Assembly: GCA_017466375.1 (NCBI GenBank)
Contig: JAFTUH010000025.1
Coordinates: 1-57,916 of the forward strand
DNA length: 57,916 nucleotides
Origin: Clostridia bacterium
GTDB taxonomy: Bacteria > Bacillota > Clostridia > Oscillospirales > CAG-272
Direction of reading: 5' to 3'
Shown: positions 21,056 to 29,965 of the stretch, piece after piece
How positions within the stretch are numbered: position 1 is the first letter of the stretch
Layout of the letters: each line of letters opens with the position of its first letter
Translations under genes and position numbers: made by a program
Notes under the pieces: generated by a model
Database searches by the model: none
Told to the model about the DNA's origin: nothing
Seen by the model: only the letters and a program-made list of their open reading frames with translations

Positions 21056-22390
21056 ATGCAAACCCTGATATGGCAGCTTGTGCTGCAGTTATGTCTGATT
21101 TTACTGAATGCGATTTTCGCGTGTGCGGAGATCGCGGTTATCCAGATGAGTGATCTGAGAATCGATCAGCTCGTGGAAGAAGGAAACAAAAAAGCAAAGA
21201 AACTAAAGAAACTAAAGGAACAGCCCTCGGGCTTCCTTGCCACCATCCAGATCGCGATCACCCTTTCCGGATTTTTGGGAAGTGCGTTCGCGGCGGATAA
21301 TTTCGCAGGACTGCTCGTCGATTGGCTGACCGATCTCGGTGTGAAAATCCACGCCGCTACACTCAATTCGATCGCCGTCATCCTGATTACGCTGATTCTT
21401 TCCTTCATCACACTCGTGTTCGGTGAACTTGTGCCGAAGCGACTCGCGATGAAGAAAACGGAGAAAATCGCCCTCGGTCTTGCCGGCCTTGTGTACGCGA
21501 TTTCGAAGATCTTCTCTCCGGCTGTTGCGCTTCTGACCTTTATGACGAACCTCGTTCTCCGCATGTTCGGTGTCGATCCGAAGGTGGATGAGGAGGACGT
21601 CAGCAAGGAGTCCATCCAGATGATGGTGGATGCGGGAAGCGATATCGACGAGGAGGAGAAGGAGATCATCCGCAACCTCTTTGAGTTCGACGATCTGACG
21701 GCGGAGGAATTTGCCACGCACCGTACGGAGATCTCGCTGCTTTGGAAAGAGGAGTCTGTGGAGGAATGGGATCAGACGATTCACGATGCGCGTCATACCT
21801 ACTATCCGATCTGTGACGAGACGGTGGACGATATCATCGGCGTTCTGAACGCAAAGGATTATTTCCGTCTTGCCGATCATACGAAAGAGTACATCATGGA
21901 GCACGCGGTGCAGCCGGCGTATTTCGTGCCGTCTACGGTGCGCGCCGACGTTCTGTTCCGCCAGATGAAGCAGTCGAGAAAGCATTTTGCCGTCGTTTTG
22001 GACGATTACGGCGGAACGTTCGGTATCGTTACGATGAACGATCTGCTGGAGCAGCTCGTCGGCGATCTGGACGACAATGCTTCCGCACCGGAGGAGCCGG
22101 ATGAAATTCAGGTGATGGATTCCGGTACGTGGAGAATCACCGGTACGGCACCGCTTGCGGATGTCGCGGAGCAGCTTGGCACTACGCTTCCCATTGAAGA
22201 GTATGAGACGTTCGGCGGTCTTGTGTTCGGCTGTTACGGCTCTGTGCCGGATGACGGAACGACTTTTGAGATCGACATTGAGAACTTACATATCAAAGTA
22301 ACGGAAATTCGGGATCACCGTTTGGAGGCATCTGTCGTTTGCTTGATTCAGACGGAGGAGGCACCCGAGGAAACGGACGAGGAGAAGTGA
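21056..22390 (+). CDS. CNNM/CorC-HlyC family transporter (DUF21-CBS-CBS-CorC)
   Basis: 444 residues in the standard order. DUF21 membrane domain, residues 1-190 (NAIFACAEIAVIQMSDLRID, IQIAITLSGFLGSAFAADNF, FGELVPKRLAMKKTEKIALG). Paired CBS domains, about 210-350 (MVDAGSDIDEEEKEIIRNLF, VVLDDYGGTFGIVTMNDLLE). Acidic CorC_HlyC domain at the C-terminus. Members export or regulate Mg2+ and related cations. ATG follows AAGGAGAAAATGAA. Its long leader suggests RNA-level control by a metal or metabolite (inference). The next gene begins 8 bp after its stop. Confidence 0.95.
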   Translation: MQTLIWQLVLQLCLILLNAIFACAEIAVIQMSDLRIDQLVEEGNKKAKKLKKLKEQPSGFLATIQIAITLSGFLGSAFAADNFAGLLVDWLTDLGVKIHAATLNSIAVILITLILSFITLVFGELVPKRLAMKKTEKIALGLAGLVYAISKIFSPAVALLTFMTNLVLRMFGVDPKVDEEDVSKESIQMMVDAGSDIDEEEKEIIRNLFEFDDLTAEEFATHRTEISLLWKEESVEEWDQTIHDARHTYYPICDETVDDIIGVLNAKDYFRLADHTKEYIMEHAVQPAYFVPSTVRADVLFRQMKQSRKHFAVVLDDYGGTFGIVTMNDLLEQLVGDLDDNASAPEEPDEIQVMDSGTWRITGTAPLADVAEQLGTTLPIEEYETFGGLVFGCYGSVPDDGTTFEIDIENLHIKVTEIRDHRLEASVVCLIQTEEAPEETDEEK

Positions 22391-22397
22391 TTAAAGC

Positions 22398-23618
22398 ATG
22401 AAGCGCTTTCCCAAGGCAGAACTGAAAAACACGTTCATCATCATCACCTTTACAGTGCTGCTCCTGTTTGCTGCGTTCAATATCAAGCTGCTGTGGGGCG
22501 TGGTGTGGAAGGCGTTGTCGTGGCTGTCTCCCGTGCTTGCGGGACTTGCCATCGCGTATGTTCTGAACATCCTCATGCGTGTGTTTGAGGATCGTGTGTT
22601 TGCTTTTATGAAGCGCTCGAAACGGAAATTTGTGCGAAATATGCTTCGCCCGCTCTCACTCGTGCTTACGATTATCGTATTTCTCGGACTCATTACGGTG
22701 TTTATCGCCGTGATCTGGCCGGATCTGGAGGAGACGATTCTGTCTCTGTCCTCAAAGCTGCCGTCGTACTTCAATGAGCTCAAGGCGTGGGGGCTGGATA
22801 TGCTTTCGCGGTTCCATTTTGATACCGAATGGCTTGAGAACTATACGGTGGACTGGAAGCTGATTAGCAATACGGTTCTGTCCCTCTTCGATTCGGATTC
22901 CGCATCGTCGATCATCGGCGGCGCAACCTCCGTTGTCGGCTCTATCACGGGCGGTGTGATCAATACGATTTTCAGCTTCGTAATCGCGATCTATTTTCTG
23001 GCGCAGAAGGAGCGCATCTGCAAATTCTGCGGACGGATGTTCCGCGCATTTCTGCCTGAGAAGGCAAGCGCCAGACTGTTCCACTTCACCGATATCTGTA
23101 ATACGGTGTTCAGCAATTTCATCCGCGGACAGTGTGCGGAGGCGGTCATTTTTGGTGTGCTTTGCTATATCGGCATGCTTATCTTCCGCTTCCCGTATGC
23201 GGGGATCATCTCCATCGTGATCGGCTGTACCGCGCTTGTGCCGATCATCGGTGCGCTGATCGGTGAAATTTTCGGCGCGATCCTGATTCTTACCGTCAGC
23301 CCGATCAAAGCGCTTCTGTTCCTTGTGTTCGTTCTGGTGCTCCAGCAGCTGGAGGGTTCGCTGATCTACCCGAAGGTGGTCGGCAGCTCGATCGGTCTGC
23401 CCGGCATCCTTGTGTTCTCCGCCGTCATCATCGGCGGTAATATCGGCGGTATTCTGTACTCGCTCCTCAGCGTACCGACCTGCGCGGTGATCTACATCCT
23501 CATCCGTGAGCAGATGGAGAAACGTGCAAAAGCGAAGGAGATTGCCGCGGAAACGGCACCGCCGGATCCGCCCGTTCGGGAAGAGAAAACGGAAGAAAAG
23601 ACGACAGAAAAAGCATAA
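22398..23618 (+). CDS. AI-2E family transporter (UPF0118)
   Basis: 406 residues with about eight membrane helices. It has the UPF0118 layout: paired N-terminal helices, a long loop (residues 100-180), FSFVIAIYFLAQKERI, the FIRGQCAEAVIFGVLCYIG helix, YAGIISIVIGCTALVPIIGA and VLQQLEGSLIYPKVVGSSIG. The family includes an AI-2 exporter and Na+/H+ antiporters. The highly charged C-terminal tail (after residue 375) is cytoplasmic. It lies 8 bp behind the CorC-type gene and is probably cotranscribed. Confidence 0.93.
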   Translation: MKRFPKAELKNTFIIITFTVLLLFAAFNIKLLWGVVWKALSWLSPVLAGLAIAYVLNILMRVFEDRVFAFMKRSKRKFVRNMLRPLSLVLTIIVFLGLITVFIAVIWPDLEETILSLSSKLPSYFNELKAWGLDMLSRFHFDTEWLENYTVDWKLISNTVLSLFDSDSASSIIGGATSVVGSITGGVINTIFSFVIAIYFLAQKERICKFCGRMFRAFLPEKASARLFHFTDICNTVFSNFIRGQCAEAVIFGVLCYIGMLIFRFPYAGIISIVIGCTALVPIIGALIGEIFGAILILTVSPIKALLFLVFVLVLQQLEGSLIYPKVVGSSIGLPGILVFSAVIIGGNIGGILYSLLSVPTCAVIYILIREQMEKRAKAKEIAAETAPPDPPVREEKTEEKTTEKA

Positions 23619-23620
23619 TG

Positions 23621-23648
23621 AAAACGCCTCTGAAAAGAGGCGTTTTTT
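23621..23648. terminator. Bidirectional terminator
   Basis: AAAACGCCTCT-GAAA-AGAGGCGTTTTTT between convergent genes. Confidence 0.9.
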
Positions 23649-24390
23649 ATTCCTTCCAACCGTCGATCTCGCCGCGTTCCAATGCACCGATGATGCGCGG
23701 ATACAGCCCGCGGTGCTTGTGATCGAAATCGCCGAGGTATGTTTTCATTGCCGCGCGTTCCGATTCTTTGTCCTCCGGGCACGGGCTTTCGATCACGGGC
23801 AGATTCGCTCTGCGGACGAAGGCTTTGATCTCCTTCTCACGCGCATGGATCAGCGGACGGATCATTGTCAGCCCCTTGCGTGACAGATCCGTCACGGGCG
23901 AGAAGCATGCGAAATGCCCTTGGAAAAAGAGATTCAGCATCGTTGTGATCACGGCATCGTCATAGTGATGCCCCAGCGCGACTTTGTTGCAGCCGAGCTC
24001 CTTTACGGCATCGTGCAGTGATCCGCGCCGCATCCGCGCGCACAGAGAGCACGGATTGGATTCTCGGCGAATGTCGAAAATAATTTTGGCGATCTCGGTA
24101 TCAACAACTTTATAGGGAACATCCAGCCGGCGGCAGAGCTCCGCGATCGGACCCCAATCCGTTTTCGTCGCGGCGATCGATTCCGAAACAGAAAAGCCCA
24201 TGTCCAAGGTGACAGCGTGCAGCTCAAATTTCTTCGGATAGAAGATCCGTAGTTCGGCGAGAACGCAGAGCAGAGCCAAGGAATCCTTTCCGCCCGATAC
24301 GCCGACAGCGATTTTGTCGCCGTCCTCGATCATATTGTATTTATCCACAGCCGAGCGAACGCGGCTGAGCATCATCTGCATTTCTTTCAT
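23647..24390 (-). CDS. TtcA-like tRNA 2-thiocytidine synthase (PP-loop ATPase)
   Basis: 247 residues of the TtcA/TilS PP-loop superfamily. It contains the ATP-binding IAVGVSGGKDSLALLCVLA, the CxxC pair in NPCSLCARMRRG and ALGHHYDDAV. TtcA proteins bind a 4Fe-4S cluster and thiolate cytidine-32 of tRNAs. ATG at 24390 follows TAAGGAAATCCGT; the upstream in-frame ATG has no RBS. A third partner Cys is likely CPEDKESE (Pro-Cys-Pro). Assignment to TtcA rather than a paralogue rests on the CxxC and overall length. Confidence 0.87.
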   Translation of the reverse strand: MKEMQMMLSRVRSAVDKYNMIEDGDKIAVGVSGGKDSLALLCVLAELRIFYPKKFELHAVTLDMGFSVSESIAATKTDWGPIAELCRRLDVPYKVVDTEIAKIIFDIRRESNPCSLCARMRRGSLHDAVKELGCNKVALGHHYDDAVITTMLNLFFQGHFACFSPVTDLSRKGLTMIRPLIHAREKEIKAFVRRANLPVIESPCPEDKESERAAMKTYLGDFDHKHRGLYPRIIGALERGEIDGWKE

Positions 24391-24469
24391 ACGGATTTCC
24401 TTATCAGGTGAGACTTTTGAGAAAATCGGCATATACTGACAACGCCGAAAACTTACAGCGGAGGGAATT

Positions 24470-25033
24470 ATGGCAACAAAAATTTACATCGATCAGGGGC
24501 ACAACCCCACCAATCCGAACGCGGGCGCTGAGGGAAACGGCTACCGCGAGCAGGATCTTGTGTACGAGATCGGCGTGCGCACGGCGGCGATCCTCAGAGC
24601 AAACGGCGTGGACGTCCGTCTTTCAAGACCGACGGCGGAGACACAGCTCGGCACGTCGAATTCATCCTCGCTCATCGCCCGTGTGAATGACGCGAATACA
24701 TGGGGTGCGGATTACTTTATCAGCCTGCACGCCAATGCGTCCGATATAACGACAGCATCGGGATCGGAGGCGTTTGTGTATTCGCTCACGAGCGCCGCCC
24801 GGCCGTTGGCGGAGAATATTCTCACCCAGCTGAACATCTCCACGGGACTTCCTAACCGCGGCGTGACAGCGCGCACAAATCTGTACGTGCTCCGCCGCAC
24901 AAGGATGCCGGCAACGCTGATCGAGCTCGGATTTATCACAAATCCGTACGATGCGTCGCTGATGGCGGAGGATCCCGATCTGTTCGCCGAGGGCATGGCA
25001 AACGGCGTGCTTGCTTTCCTCGGAATGCTTTAA
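24470..25033 (+). CDS. N-acetylmuramoyl-L-alanine amidase (Amidase_3)
   Basis: 187 residues, just the catalytic domain. IYIDQGHNPTNPNAGAEGNG carries the first zinc His and YREQDLVYEIG the Glu. YFISLHANAS has the second His and ATLIELGFITNP the catalytic Glu. There is no signal peptide or cell-wall-binding domain, unlike most amidases of this family. It may be exported with a holin or released by lysis, or act at sporulation. The start follows GCGGAGGGAATT. Its stop codon overlaps that of trmD on the other strand. Confidence 0.9.
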   Translation: MATKIYIDQGHNPTNPNAGAEGNGYREQDLVYEIGVRTAAILRANGVDVRLSRPTAETQLGTSNSSSLIARVNDANTWGADYFISLHANASDITTASGSEAFVYSLTSAARPLAENILTQLNISTGLPNRGVTARTNLYVLRRTRMPATLIELGFITNPYDASLMAEDPDLFAEGMANGVLAFLGML

Positions 25034-25734
25034 CCGTCCTTTTTCGCCCGTTTTTCCATGAGATCGGGGCGGCGTGCGGCAGTGATCGCTTCGGACTGCT
25101 CGCGCCGCCATTTTTCTATGTTCGCGTGATGTCCGGAAAGGAGTACATCGGGCACGGCGCGTCCGTGAAAGACGGGCGGTCTGGTGTACTGCGGATATTC
25201 AAGCAGATCGTCTTCAAAACTCTCTTTTTCGTGACATTCGGGCAGCGGAAGCACGCCGTCGATCAGGCGGCAGACCGCGTCCGCGATCAAACAGGCGGGA
25301 ATCTCGCCGCCGGTCAGAACGAAATCGCCGACGGAGACCTCCTCATCCACGATTTCCTCAATGATGCGCTCGTCGATGCCTTCGTAGTGTCCGCAAAGCA
25401 GGATCAGTCGGTCATACTGCGCGTATTCCTTCGCGATCGATTGGTTGAACGTGCGCCCGCGGGGGGAGAGGTAGACGACGTGCCGCTTCTCTTCGGCAGG
25501 GGCGTCCGCTGTGACTGCGGCGAAGCAGTTGTAGATCGGCGGTGCCGCCATCAGCATGCCGCGTCCGCCGCCGTACGGGGTGTCATCGACGCGGTGGTGC
25601 TTGTCCTCGGAATAATCGCGGATATTGTGCGCGCGGATATCGACAAGCCCTGCCTGTCTTGCGCGCCCGATAATGCTCTCGCCGAGCACCGATTCGATCA
25701 GTGCAGGGAAGAGCGTCATGATGTCAATGCGCAT
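25030..25734 (-). CDS. trmD: tRNA (guanine-37-N1)-methyltransferase
   Basis: 234 residues, SPOUT family. It contains MRIDIMTLFPALIESVLGES, DDTPYGGGRGMLM, the knot sequence LILLCGHYEGIDERIIEE, EEVSVGDFVLTGGEIPACLI and PQYTRPPVFHG. TrmD methylates G37 of tRNAs reading CNN and prevents frameshifting. It starts 3 bp after rimM ends and is cotranscribed with it. It converges on the amidase gene with overlapping stops and no visible terminator. Confidence 0.97.
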   Translation of the reverse strand: MRIDIMTLFPALIESVLGESIIGRARQAGLVDIRAHNIRDYSEDKHHRVDDTPYGGGRGMLMAAPPIYNCFAAVTADAPAEEKRHVVYLSPRGRTFNQSIAKEYAQYDRLILLCGHYEGIDERIIEEIVDEEVSVGDFVLTGGEIPACLIADAVCRLIDGVLPLPECHEKESFEDDLLEYPQYTRPPVFHGRAVPDVLLSGHHANIEKWRREQSEAITAARRPDLMEKRAKKDG

Positions 25735-25737
25735 TTC

Positions 25738-26268
25738 TCACTCCATCATGCCGTCGATCAGCGTGACGTAGATGCCCTCGGGACATCCGTCCTCCTCGCC
25801 GACGGATACTTTTTTGATAAACGCGGGCACAGCGGGGATCATGAACGTGCCGCCGTCCGCTTTTTTGACGGTGTAGAGCTCCTGCACGCCCGTGCTTGTC
25901 ACATCTGAAAGGGTGCCGAATACGGTGCCGTCCTCCGCATCGAGAACGGGCAGACCGATCATGTCCGCAATGAAATGCGCGCCCTTCGGCAGACGGAGAT
26001 CGCCGCGGTCGGCATAGAGGATCTTGCCCTTGTACGGGATCGCTGCGTCGAGCGTGTCGATGCCGTCAAACCAGATGAGCACCATCGATTTCTGCACGGA
26101 TGCGCGCGTGACTTTCCACTCTTTGTACGTGTCGCCCGTTTTGACGAACATCCGCCTCAGCTTCGTGAGCGACTCGGGGGAATCGGCACGGACCTGCAGC
26201 CGCATACCGCCGCGCACACCGTGCGTACCGACGATTTCGGCGCAGTCAAGATACTGTTTCTTTTCCAT
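25738..26268 (-). CDS. rimM: Ribosome maturation factor RimM
   Basis: 176 residues. The N-terminal domain is LDCAEIVGTHGVRGGMRLQV and the C-terminal PRC-barrel reads FIADMIGLPVLDAEDGTVFG, GVQELYTVKKADGGTFMIPA, then the family end YVTLIDGMME. It assists 16S rRNA processing and 30S head assembly with S19. The ATG at 26268 has AAAGGATCATAT upstream. Promoter: TTGTGC-17-TATACT at 26301-26329 on the minus strand. Confidence 0.96.
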   Translation of the reverse strand: MEKKQYLDCAEIVGTHGVRGGMRLQVRADSPESLTKLRRMFVKTGDTYKEWKVTRASVQKSMVLIWFDGIDTLDAAIPYKGKILYADRGDLRLPKGAHFIADMIGLPVLDAEDGTVFGTLSDVTSTGVQELYTVKKADGGTFMIPAVPAFIKKVSVGEEDGCPEGIYVTLIDGMME

Positions 26269-26300
26269 ATATGATCCTTTCGGTTTTCCGTTATGACAGT

Positions 26301-26329
26301 AGTATATCATAAAATCGCTTCCGGCACAA
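26301..26329 (-). promoter_or_regulatory. Promoter of rimM-trmD
   Basis: On the minus strand: TTGTGC, 17 nt and TATACT. Confidence 0.5.
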
Positions 26330-26430
26330 GAAAAATCGCGCACATCGGGAACAAAATCTTTTGCCGTCCGTCTAAACGGATGAAAACAACCGCAATAATG
26401 CCGCTTTGACGGCTGATGGGAGGAAAAACG

Positions 26431-27774
26431 ATGAAGCGAATTTTTGCTTTGGGGCTGTCTGCTCTTCTTTTGGCGGGGGTACTTACCTCGTGTGTAACGA
26501 TGCTCCCCGAGGAAAAATTGGACGGGCAACTTCTTGATAAAGGGGAAGAGGTGAAACTTGACGGGCATGATCTCGTCGGCTATGCTGCGGCGAATATGGA
26601 GTATCCGACGTGTGATCCGAGCGGTGAGGACGCCCTGCCGATGAGTGACGCATTCGTCCGTGCCGCGGCAGATTTCGGCTGGGAGATGCTGAAACGGCAG
26701 GAGAAAGGCGCGAATACAATGATCTCTCCCGTGTCGCTTCTGTACGCGCTCGGCATGACAGCGAACGGCGCGTCGGGCGAGACGCTCTCGCAGATGGAGG
26801 ACGTTCTCTACGGCGGTATCTCAGCCGATGAGGCGAACCGGTATTTCCTCGCCTTCTCGCAGAATCTGCCGGACGGGGACGGCGGCGCGTCTTTGGATAT
26901 TGCCAACTCGATCTGGATCAATACTCGAAACGAGCACTTTGTCGTGCGCGAGCCGTTCCTGGAGACGAACCGTGCCTATTACGGCGCAGGCGTGTTCGGG
27001 CGGGATTTTCTCGATCCCGCAACGGTGCCCGAGGTGAACAAATGGGTATCCGACAACACGGACGGCATGATCCCCTCCGTTATCAGTGAACTGAACGAGG
27101 AAGATCTGATGCTCCTCATCAACACTGTTCTTTTTGACGGGAAGTGGGCGCAGACGTACGGTGAATATGACATCCGCGAGATGGTTTTCACCAATTATGA
27201 CGGCAGTACCGCTCCTGCGCAGATGCTCTGTTCGGAGGAATGGCGTCACTTCTCCTTCGGGGACGGTGTCGGATTCGTCCGTCCGTATGCTGAAAAATAC
27301 AGCTTCGTCGGCATCCTGCCCGAGGAGGGCGTGGACGTGTACGACTACGTGCAGTCCTTCACGGGGACGAATCTGGTCGATGCGGTGACGGAGGCGATGA
27401 AAACGCCGACCGGACGCGAGGCGCTTGTACGTATCCCCGAATTTACGTTTGATTACAGCACGTCTGCCGTGGAGTCGCTCGCCGCGCTCGGCATGACGGA
27501 CGCGTTCACCACCGCTGCCGATTTCAGCCGTATGGGCGAGGCAGAAAACGGTATCTGCATCGGCGACGTGATCCACAAAACGCGCATCGAGCTGACGAGA
27601 GACGGCACGAAAGCCGCCGCCGTGACGGCCGTTGTCGCAACGGCGACCGGTGCGCCGGTTGATTACGTGCCGCCTGTGGAGATTTATCTCACCCGTCCGT
27701 TTGTGTTCGCTATCGTCGATGAGGAAACGGGACTGCCGATCTTCAGCGGCATCGTGACGGAGATACAGGAATAA
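26431..27774 (+). CDS. Serpin-family lipoprotein (serine protease inhibitor)
   Basis: 447 residues. A lipoprotein signal peptide ends LLLAGVLTSC, with the lipidated Cys at residue 21. A linker follows, then a complete serpin fold from about residue 75: NTMISPVSLLYALGMTANGA, LDIANSIWIN, LLINTVLFDGKW, the hinge DGTKAAAVTAVVATAT and PFVFAIVDEETGLPIFSGIV. The alanine-rich hinge indicates an inhibitory serpin. Counting from the hinge, P1 would be near Thr/Ala, which suggests elastase-like targets (inference). Related gut Clostridia serpins (siropins of Eubacterium siraeum) inhibit host and faecal proteases. ATG at 26431 follows GGGAGGAAAAACG. Confidence 0.94.
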   Translation: MKRIFALGLSALLLAGVLTSCVTMLPEEKLDGQLLDKGEEVKLDGHDLVGYAAANMEYPTCDPSGEDALPMSDAFVRAAADFGWEMLKRQEKGANTMISPVSLLYALGMTANGASGETLSQMEDVLYGGISADEANRYFLAFSQNLPDGDGGASLDIANSIWINTRNEHFVVREPFLETNRAYYGAGVFGRDFLDPATVPEVNKWVSDNTDGMIPSVISELNEEDLMLLINTVLFDGKWAQTYGEYDIREMVFTNYDGSTAPAQMLCSEEWRHFSFGDGVGFVRPYAEKYSFVGILPEEGVDVYDYVQSFTGTNLVDAVTEAMKTPTGREALVRIPEFTFDYSTSAVESLAALGMTDAFTTAADFSRMGEAENGICIGDVIHKTRIELTRDGTKAAAVTAVVATATGAPVDYVPPVEIYLTRPFVFAIVDEETGLPIFSGIVTEIQE

Positions 27775-27782
27775 GAAAAGAC

Positions 27783-27808
27783 AGCCGCCGTGTGCGGCTC
27801 TCTTTTTT
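27783..27808 (+). terminator. Terminator of the serpin gene
   Basis: AGCCGC-CGTGT-GCGGCT then CTCTTTTTT. Confidence 0.8.
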
Positions 27809-27842
27809 GCCATAGCCCTTGCCGTAAATTTTCCGAATCCGC

Positions 27843-27871
27843 TTGATATAGCGTGAAAAAAATGCTATACT
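27843..27871 (+). promoter_or_regulatory. Promoter of the rluA-like operon
   Basis: TTGATA, 17 nt and TATACT. Confidence 0.65.
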
Positions 27872-27915
27872 ATAATGAGAGGTAATATGCCTACGTATGC
27901 GTGTGGGAGGACAGC

Positions 27916-28857
27916 GTGGAGATTCATATCACATCGGCGGACGCCGGCAAGACGATTCTGACGCTTGCACGTCGGGATCTCGGCTTTTCCTCCGCACTTC
28001 TGAAGAAACTGAAATTTACCGAAGGCGGCATCCTTGTCAACGGGGCGTTTGTCACGGTACGGTATGTGCTCAAAGAGGGAGATGTCCTCTCTTTCGCCAT
28101 GGACGATACGGAGGACGATGTCAGCCCGTATATTGTACCGGCACCGCTTACACTGCCCGTACTGTTTGAAGACAGCGAGATCACCGCGGTCAATAAACCG
28201 CCGGATATGCCGGCGCATCCGTCCTTCGGGCACAGGCTCGATACAGTGGCGAACGCGCTTGCGTACCGATACAGCGAACGTCCGTATGTGTTCCGTCCCG
28301 TCAACCGTCTCGATCGTGACACAAGCGGTGTCATGCTGACGGCGAATACGAAGCTTGCCGCATTCAGAATGGCGGCGGCTATGCAGACCGGGCAGATTCA
28401 TAAAACGTACGTTGCGATTCTGCACGGAAAGCTCCCCGAAAAAGAGGGCGTGATTACCGATCCGATCCGACGTACAGCGGAGAGCATCATCACCCGTGAG
28501 ACCTGCTCACCCGATGCGCCCGGAGCGCATACCGCCGAGACACGCTATCGCGTGCTGGCACAAACAGAGGGATATACCGCTGTCGCCGCGTACCCGATCA
28601 CGGGGCGCACGCACCAGATCCGCGTTCATTTTACGGCGCACGGCTGTCCCCTCGTCGGGGATGATCTGTACGGCGCGCCGTCCGAGTGGATTGCCCGCCA
28701 CGCTTTGCACGCCGCGGTGACTGTGTTCCCGCATCCCTCGACGGGGGAGGTCGTGACTGTCCGCGCACCGCTGCCCGACGATATGCGTGCGCTGATCACG
28801 GCGTTGTTCGCTTCGGATGCCGATGCCGTTTTTGCGGAGGTGGAAAAACTGTGCTGA
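27916..28857 (+). CDS. RluA-family pseudouridine synthase
   Basis: 313 residues. An N-terminal S4-like RNA-binding domain (LLKKLKFTEGGILVNGAFV) precedes the catalytic domain with NRLDRDTSGVMLTA (catalytic Asp), HKTYVAILHGKL, GRTHQIRVHF and PLVGDDLYG. It isomerises uridines in rRNA or tRNA. GTG at 27916 follows GGGAGGACAGC; the GTG at 27901 precedes the RBS and is rejected. It overlaps the next start by 7 bp. Confidence 0.94.
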   Translation: MEIHITSADAGKTILTLARRDLGFSSALLKKLKFTEGGILVNGAFVTVRYVLKEGDVLSFAMDDTEDDVSPYIVPAPLTLPVLFEDSEITAVNKPPDMPAHPSFGHRLDTVANALAYRYSERPYVFRPVNRLDRDTSGVMLTANTKLAAFRMAAAMQTGQIHKTYVAILHGKLPEKEGVITDPIRRTAESIITRETCSPDAPGAHTAETRYRVLAQTEGYTAVAAYPITGRTHQIRVHFTAHGCPLVGDDLYGAPSEWIARHALHAAVTVFPHPSTGEVVTVRAPLPDDMRALITALFASDADAVFAEVEKLC

Positions 28858-29945
28858 AGAAAATCACCCGCGCGGTGCCCGTTTGGTCGCTCTGCATCTT
28901 TGCCGCCGCGCTCCTTGCGCTGCTTGTACAGATCGCGTGCGTGTACAGTATGCCGTTTGCCGATTTTTTCAACGGAACCATCGGTGCGTTCTTCCGCGCC
29001 GCGCTGTCTTATCTGACGGTGTGGATCCCGTTTTCCTTGGCGGAAACGCTCATTTTTGCGGTTCCTGCTTTGTTTGTTATCCTGCTCGTTTTGTGCATCC
29101 GTGCCGCCAAGGACGGACTTGTTCATGCGATGCGGTACGTGTTCGGCGTTCTGTCCGTCGGCGCACTTATATATGTGTTGTTCGTTCTCACCTTTGCGGC
29201 AGGATACCGTACTGCGCCGCTTAATGAAAAAATGGAGATCCAAACGGCGAAAATCTCTGCCGAGGAGCTGTTTGACGCGGCAGATCTTCTTGCCCGGCGC
29301 ACCGAGGAGACGCTTGATGAGATTACGTTTCGGGCAGACGGCGCGTCCGTGATGCCGTATTCATACGATACGCTTTCGGATAAGCTGATGGATGCGTACG
29401 ATCAGGTGTGCACGGCGTACCCGTTTATTCAGAAGCTTTATTCCCGGGTGAAGCCGCTGACGGTCTCGCCGCTGATGACGTATACGCATATCTCCGGCGT
29501 GTATACGATGTTTACGGGCGAGGCGAATCTGAACACGAATTATCCCGATTACGTGATCGCGTATACGGCAGCGCATGAGCTGGCGCATCAGCGCGGCATC
29601 GCACGGGAGAATGAGGCGAATTTCGTGGCGTTTCTCGTGTGCATCGCGTCCGATGATCCGTATATTCGCTACAGCGGATACCTCAATATGTACGAATACG
29701 TCGCGTCTGCGCTGTATTCCGCTTCTCCGGAGATGTACCGCGCTCTGCTTGATACCGTGCATATCCGTGTCCGCCGGGAGATGATCGCGTACAGCAAATT
29801 TTTTGAGCCGTACCGCAAGACGGTCGTCTCCGAAATCAGCGATACCGTGAATAATACGTACCTCACCCTGCAGGGGACCGAGGGCGTGAAAAGCTACGGC
29901 ATGGTCGTCGATCTCGCCGTGGCATATCTGAAGGAAAATCCGTAA
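28851..29945 (+). CDS. DUF3810 membrane protein with zinc-protease motif
   Basis: 364 residues. There are three N-terminal membrane helices (about 10-32, 55-85, 97-118), then a soluble domain with HELAHQRG at residues 242-249 and a downstream Glu-rich block (ARENEANF) giving the HExxH...E zinc-binding arrangement of gluzincin-like proteases. DUF3810 proteins have this layout, but no substrate is established. GTG start behind GGAGGTGGAAAAACT, overlapping the rluA-like gene by 7 bp. It is followed closely by a secreted NodB-like protein, so an envelope role is plausible. Confidence 0.85.
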   Translation: MLKKITRAVPVWSLCIFAAALLALLVQIACVYSMPFADFFNGTIGAFFRAALSYLTVWIPFSLAETLIFAVPALFVILLVLCIRAAKDGLVHAMRYVFGVLSVGALIYVLFVLTFAAGYRTAPLNEKMEIQTAKISAEELFDAADLLARRTEETLDEITFRADGASVMPYSYDTLSDKLMDAYDQVCTAYPFIQKLYSRVKPLTVSPLMTYTHISGVYTMFTGEANLNTNYPDYVIAYTAAHELAHQRGIARENEANFVAFLVCIASDDPYIRYSGYLNMYEYVASALYSASPEMYRALLDTVHIRVRREMIAYSKFFEPYRKTVVSEISDTVNNTYLTLQGTEGVKSYGMVVDLAVAYLKENP

Positions 29946-29965
29946 TTTTTGAAAGGGGGATGCCC

